DNA from: JAJDYQ01 sp965214035
Lineage (GTDB): Bacteria; Pseudomonadota; Gammaproteobacteria; JAJDYQ01
Direction: 5' to 3'
Length of the DNA stretch: 64,000 bases
Assembly (NCBI GenBank): GCA_965214035.1
Contig: OZ243932.1
Coordinates: forward strand, 1,984,001-2,048,000
The notes under the pieces are model-generated. The model searched no databases. It was given only the letters and a program-made list of their open reading frames with translations, and was not told the origin of the DNA. Shown here one piece after another: positions 16,357-22,875 of the stretch. The translations under genes were made by a program, and so were the position numbers. The first letter of the stretch is position 1. Every line of letters begins with the position of its first letter.

Positions 16357-17754
16357 CTATCGGAGCAGCAGGAAAAAGGCTGACTGGCCCCGCTGGATAT
16401 TGATCAGTATGTTGTCGGGTTGCAGGCGTATGATCGCCTGTATGTCCTTGATGCCGGTTATGCGCTTGCGGTTGACGGAGATGATGGCATCGCCTTTTTC
16501 CAGCCCGTATTCCGCCGCCGGGGTGCCTGGTTCAATGGCGGTGATCAGGACCCGCCGGTCGGCCGGAAGGTCGGTCAGCATGGCTCCGGCCAGCCTTCGT
16601 TCCAGTTTTTCTCCGGCTATCGTATGGGTGTGCTTTTCATCGCTGATGGTGGCAGTCAGGGTTATTTTTCGATCACCCCGATGGATTTGCAGAGTGACCG
16701 CGTCGCCGATGTTGAGCAGGCCGATGCGGTTGCGCATTTCAATGGCGTTCTTGACGGGCTGACCGTTGACGGCCGTGACGATGTCGTGGACCTGAATTCC
16801 TGATTGTTCGGCCGGTGAGCCGCTTTCAATGCCGGCGATGATGGCACCGTTGGTGCGGTCTGTCTGCATGGCTTCTGCCAGTGCGGGAGTCAGCGTCTGT
16901 ATGACAATACCAAAGTAGCCTCGCCGAATTTCTCCGTGGGTAATCAGTTGCTGCATGACGGCTTTGGCCATGTTGATCGGTATGGCAAAACCAATGCCGA
17001 CACTGCCTCCTCTGTTCGGCGACAGGATGGCAGTATTGATGCCGATCAGTTCGCCCCGCAGGTTGACCAGGGCTCCTCCGGAGTTGCCGATGTTGATGGC
17101 GGCATCGGTCTGAATAAATTCTTCGTAGTTCTGGCGGTTGTCTTCGCCTCTCAGCCCCAGACCGCTTCTGCCCAGGGCGCTGACGATGCCGGAGGTTACG
17201 GTCTGCCCCAGCCCGAACGGGTTGCCAATGGCGATGGCAAAGTCGCCAACCCTGAGCCGATCGGAGTCGCTGATGGGTACGGCTGTCAGGTTGTCAGCAG
17301 AAATCTGCAGGACGGCAACGTCTGTGCGCGGGTCTGAACCGATGAGCCTTGCCTCCAGTTGGCGACCGTCCTTGAAGGTGACAATGATCTGTTGTGAGTC
17401 TTCTATCACGTGGTGGTTGCTGAGGACGTATCCGCGCCCGGCATCAACTACGACGCCCGATCCCAGGCTGCGTGTCTTGCGGGTCTCGGAGCGGTAGCGG
17501 GGCAGGTTGAAGAAGTGCCGGAAGAAGGGTTCGTTGAACAGGTCCCGGCGGGGATGACCGGTTCGGGTGCGTACCTGAATTTCACCAATGGCCGAGATGT
17601 TGACAACGGCCGGGGTTACTTTTTCGAGCATGGGTGCCAGTGTGGGCAGGGGTTGTCCGTTGACCTGCGGCGGCAGGGCGGCCTGCACATTGCCAGCCGT
17701 GAGCAGGAGCAGGGTCAGTATCAGTCTGTGCAGGGTGTGGTCTGGTATGGTCAT
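16357..17754 (-). CDS. degQ: Periplasmic serine protease/chaperone of the Do family (DegQ-like)
   Basis: A 465-residue HtrA-family protease that degrades or refolds damaged envelope proteins. A signal peptide (residues about 1-25, ending NVQA) sends it to the periplasm. The trypsin-like domain has the catalytic triad His115 (SNHHVI), Asp145 (DPRTDVAV) and Ser225 (IGNSGGAL), with the LGSGVVV block before the histidine. Two PDZ domains follow: about 265-355 (RRGYFGIVIQ, GSPAEQSGI) and about 380-465 (LPADRRVLITAIEPGTPAAE). The linker loop between residues about 65 and 95 is short, as in DegQ or DegS rather than DegP. It lies downstream of hsp20 on the same strand; the block rpoH-hsp20-degQ is a compact protein-quality-control group. 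No separate promoter was identified. Confidence 0.95.
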   Translation of the reverse strand: MTIPDHTLHRLILTLLLLTAGNVQAALPPQVNGQPLPTLAPMLEKVTPAVVNISAIGEIQVRTRTGHPRRDLFNEPFFRHFFNLPRYRSETRKTRSLGSGVVVDAGRGYVLSNHHVIEDSQQIIVTFKDGRQLEARLIGSDPRTDVAVLQISADNLTAVPISDSDRLRVGDFAIAIGNPFGLGQTVTSGIVSALGRSGLGLRGEDNRQNYEEFIQTDAAINIGNSGGALVNLRGELIGINTAILSPNRGGSVGIGFAIPINMAKAVMQQLITHGEIRRGYFGIVIQTLTPALAEAMQTDRTNGAIIAGIESGSPAEQSGIQVHDIVTAVNGQPVKNAIEMRNRIGLLNIGDAVTLQIHRGDRKITLTATISDEKHTHTIAGEKLERRLAGAMLTDLPADRRVLITAIEPGTPAAEYGLEKGDAIISVNRKRITGIKDIQAIIRLQPDNILINIQRGQSAFFLLLR

Positions 17755-17879
17755 GGGGTGGTTTGTCTGGAGGTTGCGGGTGGTTTGGTGTCTGTGCGGA
17801 CGGGGCCCGGTTATCGGTTGTCGAGGGATAAGGTGCCCCGGTTGCGGCCGGTTGTGCGGACCGCAGCCGGGGCCGGGTG

Positions 17880-18320
17880 CTATGCGTTGACAGCAATTTT
17901 ACGGGGCATTGCCTTTGCCTGCTTTTCAATGGCAATTTCCAGCACTCCATCGTTGCAACGGGCCGTCACTTTTTCCTGATCGGCCGTGTCAGGAATGGTG
18001 AAGCGGCGGTAGAAGGTGCCTGTTACCCGTTCGACTCGCCGGTATCCGTCTCCGGCCCGCTGGTTGTCGAGCCGGCGTTCGCCACGAATCGTCAGCACGC
18101 CATCTTCCAGCGAAACGTCGATGTCTGCCGGTTTGATACCGGGAACGTCCGCATGGATGAGGTAGCTGTTATCGTCTTCCCGAATGTCAACAGCAGGTGC
18201 CCAGTCGCATCCAGCAGCGGTTTCTTCCCGCTCAAAACACGGCATCAGTGTGTCGAATAAACAACACAGTTCGCCGTTGCGCGGCTTCATTGCGTATCCA
18301 TCATAGTGTGTCAGGTTCAT
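17880..18320 (-). CDS. Small heat-shock protein, Hsp20/IbpA family
   Basis: A 146-residue ATP-independent chaperone that holds unfolding proteins. The alpha-crystallin domain spans about residues 42-135: DIREDDNSYLIHADVPGIKP, then VSLEDGVLTIRGER, and near the end GVLEIAIEK. The C-terminus has no clear I-X-I motif (it ends RKIAVNA), which in other family members docks oligomers; this may affect assembly. The ATG at 18318-18320 has an AGAGGAAG ribosome binding site. A sigma-32-like promoter lies about 45-70 bp upstream, and rpoH itself is the next gene upstream, separated by a strong terminator, so the gene is probably expressed from its own heat-shock promoter. Confidence 0.95.
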   Translation of the reverse strand: MNLTHYDGYAMKPRNGELCCLFDTLMPCFEREETAAGCDWAPAVDIREDDNSYLIHADVPGIKPADIDVSLEDGVLTIRGERRLDNQRAGDGYRRVERVTGTFYRRFTIPDTADQEKVTARCNDGVLEIAIEKQAKAMPRKIAVNA

Positions 18321-18363
18321 ATTTCTTCCTCTTGAATAACCCTGTTAATTTGTCATAGTGTTT

Positions 18364-18392
18364 ATATGAGGAGCTGGCTCTGGCGTTTCAAG
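18364..18392 (-). promoter_or_regulatory. Sigma-32-type heat-shock promoter of hsp20
   Basis: On the minus strand CTTGAA (18387-18392) is followed after about 13-15 nt by a CTCATAT block (18364-18370), close to the known heat-shock consensus CTTGAA/CCCCATNT. It faces the hsp20 start at 18320. The sigma factor that would read it is encoded immediately upstream. Confidence 0.7.
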
Positions 18393-18416
18393 GGGGGAGG
18401 GGGAGTACCAGACATT

Positions 18417-18443
18417 AAAAAACCGGCTGGCAGCCGGTTTTTT
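18417..18443. terminator. Bidirectional intrinsic terminator after rpoH
   Basis: A near-perfect palindrome, A6 CCGGCT GGC AGCCGG T6, lying 24 bp downstream of the rpoH stop. The T-run exists on both strands. It separates rpoH from the hsp20 promoter. Confidence 0.95.
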
Positions 18444-18466
18444 AATGGGTTTGGCAGGGTCGGGCT

Positions 18467-19342
18467 TTATGCCGCTATCGATGCCTGCATTTTTTTCATG
18501 GCAGCCGATTCTATCTGTCGGATACGTTCCGCCGATACGCCGTATTCGTCCGCCAGTTCGTGCAGGGTGGTTTTTTGTTCGTCCAGCCAGCGACGTTGCA
18601 GGATGTTTCTGCTGCGTTCGTCCAGCATTTCCAGCGCCGCTACCAGACTGGCCTGTTGCCAAGTCTGCCAGTCGTGGTCTTCCAGGGTCTGGGCCGGATC
18701 CGGGGTCTGGTGATCCTGTAAATGGGCCGCCGGGGCCTTCCAGAGGTCTTCGTCGCTGTCATCAACCGGCGCGTCAAAAGCGGTGTCATGTGCGCTCAGG
18801 CGACGTTCCATTTCCAGAACGGTCTCCGGCTTGACTCCCAGATCTTTTGCCACGGCATTGACTTCGTCACGGTTCAGCCAGCCCAGACGCTTTTTCCTGC
18901 TGCGCAGGTTGAAGAATAGTTTGCGCTGCGCCTTGGTGGTGGCGACTTTGACGATGCGCCAGTTGCGCAGTACAAATTCATGAATTTCAGCCCGAATCCA
19001 GTGCACGGCAAAGGAAACCAGCCTTACTCCAACCGCCGGATCGAATCGCTTGACGGCTTTCATCAGGCCGATATTGCCTTCCTGTATCAGGTCATTGAGG
19101 GCCAGACCATAGCCGTTGTAACCGCGCGCTATGTGTATCACAAAGCGCAGATGCGCCATGACCAGACGGCGGGCCGCTTCCAGATCGTCCTGCTGGTGGA
19201 AACGCACGGCCAGTTCATGTTCTTCCTCGGCTGAAAGCACCGGTACGTCATAGGCGCTCTGGATGTATTGCTCCAGACTGCCCACCGGCATCGGCATGGC
19301 CATCGCCGTGTTTTGTCTGGCAACTAAAGTTGTTGATGTCAC
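18467..19342 (-). CDS. rpoH: RNA polymerase heat-shock sigma factor sigma-32
   Basis: A 291-residue sigma factor that directs RNA polymerase to heat-shock promoters. Region 2 is clear (LIQEGNIGLMKAVKRFDP and FAVHWIRAEIHEFVLRNW), the RpoH-specific box QRKLFFNLR occurs at about residues 138-146, and region 4 ends with the helix-turn-helix TTLHELADEYGVSAERIRQI followed by ESAAMKKM. Length and box distinguish it from RpoD and RpoS. Transcription ends at the terminator at 18417-18443. The 5' region (19343-19537) contains a small hairpin, CACTCTT/AAGAGTG, near 19386-19404, about 45-60 bp upstream of the start codon; its role is unknown. Confidence 0.97.
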   Translation of the reverse strand: MTSTTLVARQNTAMAMPMPVGSLEQYIQSAYDVPVLSAEEEHELAVRFHQQDDLEAARRLVMAHLRFVIHIARGYNGYGLALNDLIQEGNIGLMKAVKRFDPAVGVRLVSFAVHWIRAEIHEFVLRNWRIVKVATTKAQRKLFFNLRSRKKRLGWLNRDEVNAVAKDLGVKPETVLEMERRLSAHDTAFDAPVDDSDEDLWKAPAAHLQDHQTPDPAQTLEDHDWQTWQQASLVAALEMLDERSRNILQRRWLDEQKTTLHELADEYGVSAERIRQIESAAMKKMQASIAA

Positions 19343-19537
19343 TCAGGTCTCCGTTGATTTCGCGTATATGCGCTATTTTAACACTCTTTCTTTAAGAGTG
19401 CCAACACCGAAAAAGGTTCCTTTGACCGGTGACCGCAGCAGGTTTGTTGGGGCTTTGGCCGGTGTTTCAAGTCCCGGCATCAAAGCATTGCAGGGTTTAT
19501 TCCCCTCTCCCACCAAAAGAGGAGGGTCTCGCCAGGG

Positions 19538-20087
19538 TCAGGCCGACCGGTATTGAGATGACTGGATAATAGTGCCTGCGATTTGACGTGGTATGTCCCC
19601 CATGTTCTGGTATCCGTTTCTCACGACACCGAGCAAGGCGACCAGTGGCACTGAAATCATCGCTAAAATCAGCCCTATCGGGCTGCGTAAAGTCATGACA
19701 CCTGTTACAACAACATAGGCCCGGAATATGTCTGACAGCAGGCGGCGACGTAATGCGGTATCTTCCATGTTGATAATGGTCTCAATCGCCAGTGGCGTTA
19801 CGGCAGATATACGGATTTTGTTCCGAAAAAGCCCAAATACGATGATCCGCCCCCCCGTTGATATCTTCCAGATATCGGATCATCGAGTTGAGTTCGGTGC
19901 GAATGGTTTGATACAGCTCATTGTTGAAGCCAAAGCTGTCAAAATCATCGGATGCTGCCAGCAAAAATATATTATCCCGAACCTCGAACAGGGATTGTCG
20001 CCCCCAGTCCACCATCAGGGCCGGCCAGAGACGGCTGAAAAACCAAAATAAACACGCCAGACCAATGAAGAACCCAAGGTTGTTCAT
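19538..20087 (-). pseudogene. Broken small membrane-protein gene: frameshift at G7 and transposon between RBS and start
   Basis: Two frames belong to one gene. The 5' part (ATG at 20085-20087; MNNLGFFIGLACLFWFFSRL) has a membrane helix, then a soluble stretch to about residue 79; the 3' part (FGLFRNKIRISAVTPLAIET, then two hydrophobic segments) continues in another frame. The switch is at a run of seven G residues on the coding strand (plus C7 at 19850-19856). With six, one frame of 182 residues is open from 20087 to 19538. The ATG is also cut off from its ribosome binding site: the IS1595-family transposon starts 8 bp upstream, and joining the two sides of the insertion restores GGAGG exactly 7 nt before the ATG. 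I do not recognise the family; it looks like an inner-membrane protein with three hydrophobic segments. Confidence 0.7.
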
Positions 20088-20117
20088 AATTTATGGGAAT
20101 TATATACAATAATCCGC
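20087..20117. repeat. Left end of the transposon: 8-bp target duplication plus terminal inverted repeat
   Basis: TAATTTAT (20087-20094) followed by the 23-bp left repeat (20095-20117). The first T of the duplication is also the A of the ATG start codon of the broken gene on the minus strand. Confidence 0.95.
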
Positions 20118-20120
20118 AAA

Positions 20121-20285
20121 TCATCGGTGATCCAAACGCCATTTTTCATGCCGTTCCTTTGGGGTGGGTTTTCGGTTTTCGTAGGCCGCATGATCGGCCG
20201 ATTTCACCAGCAATACTTGGCGGATTGCTTCCCTAAATTCGTCTAATGAGACGGACTTAAAATCCGAACGATCCTCGGTCTTCAT
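20121..20285 (-). CDS. Small charged ORF of 54 residues at the left end of the transposon
   Basis: Read by hand: ATG at 20283-20285 to TGA at 20121-20123, only 3 bp from the left terminal repeat. The product starts MKTEDRSDFKSVSLDEFREA and ends in a basic stretch with PTPKERHEKWR. It is rich in charged residues and has no membrane segment. It is last in the passenger cluster, 98 bp after res, with a hairpin (AACTAGCC at about 20348-20355 pairing with GGCTAGTT at about 20373-20380) between them. I do not recognise it; it could be a small partner of the restriction system. The ribosome binding site is weak (GGCGGA about 12 nt upstream). Confidence 0.5.
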   Translation of the reverse strand: MKTEDRSDFKSVSLDEFREAIRQVLLVKSADHAAYENRKPTPKERHEKWRLDHR

Positions 20286-20382
20286 GGGCTATCATCCGCC
20301 AGGGTGTCTCGCCAATGCTTCAAATTCTCTTGTGCAAGATTGAGTTTTAACTAGCCCATTGAATAGCAAGATGGCTAGTTAG

Positions 20383-22875
20383 TTACGCCTTTTCATTGAA
20401 AATCTGATCAAGTTCGTCATTGCGCCTCATTGCCGATACCCTTTTCAAAATCGCGAGTTCCCCGACATCTAGCCGGACATACCGCTCCACGCCACCGGCG
20501 TTCCTTTGCTTACGGATCAATTGAATCCGGTCAAACAAACCCCAGTGCTTCTGGGCGAATTTCGCCAAGCCACGCGCCTTGCTGATGTTGTCCTTCAAGT
20601 TCGGGGCATGGGGTTCCAGAATATCAAACAGAAAGCCCTCTGAGTTCTGGCGTATCACCAACAGATCGGGAAACATGGGCTTCTCGCTGCCCGCTTCCCC
20701 ATAGGGGATCTCCAGCGACCAAGACTTGCGGTCCATATTTCTCAGCCAGCCTATCACCGACTCATCGGCCAGTTCCTCTTGCAGCACCTCATGCTCCCAG
20801 CTTCCAAGGTCGGCGCGAAACTTGTTGTCTTCTTCAAGGAATAGATGCTTATCGTACTCGGTGGCCTCTAATGAACGGCGAAAATCAATGCTATCCGGCA
20901 ATGTCCAGGGGATCTCTTGCGGAACGCTGCTAGCCAGACACAACCGCTCGAAATGCTGCTTGCGCTGCTCTTTCAGTTTGGCAATATTCTGTTTGTGCCT
21001 GATATAGAGCGCATTGAATTCGCCTTCCGCAAAGTCCTCCAGTTTTTTCATGCTGTCGTGATCTTGGGCCAGCACAACGGCTTCCACCTTCACTTCATTG
21101 GCGTCCCGGCTGCTCTGATCTTGCCAGTAGTCCATATGCAGACCATTACCCAGCAACTGCCCCGCCTGTTGAAAGTGGCGATCAATGTCGGCGGAAGCCG
21201 CTTCAATGGTGTACTCGCCGTCATTCTCTACAATGCCGGTTCCGTGATCCACGGCAATAGTTTTCAGGTCAATACCGATAATTTGCTTGACTCGCTTCTC
21301 CAGCATCCCCTCGCTTCGCAACCATTTTACCTCCTCGGCCATCTTGCCGATGATCTGCGTCTTTACCGTCTTCTGTGCATTCTTGTCGATACAGTCATGG
21401 GTAAGCCCTCGACCCAGCCCCATCAAGCGGCGCAGGGCACTTTGCTTGCGCACGGCATTCACCCGACAGGTCACCAATTTGCTCAACGCCTCGAACACTT
21501 TCTCCATGCCTTTACGACGATACAAGGTCACCTGTTCGTGGCTGGTGCCGATCTCGGACGGTGGCACATTCTCAACATTTTTCAAATCCTGAATGACTGA
21601 CTCCACCGTGTCCTGATCGTAGTTGGGCAGGAATAGATGCACGTCGTTCAGGGCGGCATCGGCGTTCACCCGTCTGGCCAGTGGCGTGCGCACCATGCGC
21701 CCGAGAAGCTGGGCGATATAAGTATGGTCTTGCGCCCGGCGGAAAGACATCATCACTTCGGCGCGAGGGCAGTCCCAACCGGTAGACAGGCTCGTTTTGA
21801 ACAGCACCACCCCGATGTCCTTTTCTTCCTCAATACGCGATGCCTCAATGCGCCGCACTCGGCGGCCATTTACATCCAGATCGCCAGTATCGTTAAAGGT
21901 GTGCGCCACCTCCCCCTCACGCAAACAGCGACCAATGGCGCTTTCAAGCGTCGCCAGACTGGTGATCAGGCTGGTCCGGGTCAATTTCCCATCGGTGCCG
22001 TCCTCCACCTGAACCACCAGGATCGGATAGACCACCGCCCCATCCTGATTCCGGCAATAGTCTCCCCAACGCTTCCCGATATCTTGCCAGCGGTTCGCAG
22101 CCTCGGCCAGCAAGGTCATTTCCGCTTGGCCGGTGGAATTCGGGTAATGGATCAGGATACGGTCTTTTAAAAGACCGGATTCCCTTATATTTTCCGCCTG
22201 GATGTTGACCTTATGTACCGTATGCTTAGTGCCCGACAGCAGATTCTCAAATCGACTCGGCGTCGCGGAAATTCCGATGACCAGTGGCATATGGCACAGA
22301 CCATCATCTGAACTGCCCAGCAGGAAGCGCTGCAGGATGGTTTGCGCCTCCTTCGCCGCCTTGCCGCTTTGCATCCCTCGGTGAGCTTCGTCGATCACTA
22401 CATAGAAACTATTCGGAATGGCCTGTGCAGTATTGGTCAGCGTCTCCCAAAGAGTGTACTGCCGCCCATCGCCTTTCCGGGTCAGTCGCTTTTCGCTGCC
22501 CAGTTTCTGGGTGTTTATGAAATAGATATGCCCGCCTTCCAGTCGTTCAGCGTCGAAGCTGGCATCAATGGTTACCAACTGCCGTATCCGGATGCGGTCC
22601 GACTTGCCCTCAATCTTCAGTCGGGTCTGCTCGTTCAATTCCGGAATGTCTGAAATCCACAGAATGACGGCATCGGGCTGTGCATCGAATCCCGGTTCGC
22701 CGAAGAAGATGTCCTCAAACAGCGCAGTCATGACGATGGTCTTGCCGGCCCCCGTGGGCGCGGAAAAGGATACCGCTTGCGGGCTATTAATTGAAGCCGA
22801 CTGACGAGCATTTGTCAGCTTGATGTGTAATTCTGCTAGTGTGTCTTCCTGGAAATCAAACAGTCCAATTTTCAT
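20383..22875 (-). CDS. res: Type III-like restriction enzyme, Res subunit (SF2 helicase-nuclease)
   Basis: An 830-residue SF2 helicase typical of Res subunits, which translocate on DNA and cut when two unmethylated sites are met. Seen: Walker A PTGAGKT at about residues 40-46, the DEAH box at 162-165 (VVIDEAHRGM), the motif III-like block IGISATPS, and the C-terminal helicase core ending QLLGRMVRTPLARR. Near the C-terminus a PD-(D/E)xK-like nuclease motif reads PD at 736-737 followed by DILEPH, so the usual catalytic Lys of E-x-K is a His at about 756. Whether it can cut is therefore uncertain. Its start overlaps the mod stop by 4 bp (ATGA), so the pair is co-translated. It could be a relative of type III Res rather than a canonical one. 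Confidence 0.9.
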   Translation of the reverse strand: MKIGLFDFQEDTLAELHIKLTNARQSASINSPQAVSFSAPTGAGKTIVMTALFEDIFFGEPGFDAQPDAVILWISDIPELNEQTRLKIEGKSDRIRIRQLVTIDASFDAERLEGGHIYFINTQKLGSEKRLTRKGDGRQYTLWETLTNTAQAIPNSFYVVIDEAHRGMQSGKAAKEAQTILQRFLLGSSDDGLCHMPLVIGISATPSRFENLLSGTKHTVHKVNIQAENIRESGLLKDRILIHYPNSTGQAEMTLLAEAANRWQDIGKRWGDYCRNQDGAVVYPILVVQVEDGTDGKLTRTSLITSLATLESAIGRCLREGEVAHTFNDTGDLDVNGRRVRRIEASRIEEEKDIGVVLFKTSLSTGWDCPRAEVMMSFRRAQDHTYIAQLLGRMVRTPLARRVNADAALNDVHLFLPNYDQDTVESVIQDLKNVENVPPSEIGTSHEQVTLYRRKGMEKVFEALSKLVTCRVNAVRKQSALRRLMGLGRGLTHDCIDKNAQKTVKTQIIGKMAEEVKWLRSEGMLEKRVKQIIGIDLKTIAVDHGTGIVENDGEYTIEAASADIDRHFQQAGQLLGNGLHMDYWQDQSSRDANEVKVEAVVLAQDHDSMKKLEDFAEGEFNALYIRHKQNIAKLKEQRKQHFERLCLASSVPQEIPWTLPDSIDFRRSLEATEYDKHLFLEEDNKFRADLGSWEHEVLQEELADESVIGWLRNMDRKSWSLEIPYGEAGSEKPMFPDLLVIRQNSEGFLFDILEPHAPNLKDNISKARGLAKFAQKHWGLFDRIQLIRKQRNAGGVERYVRLDVGELAILKRVSAMRRNDELDQIFNEKA

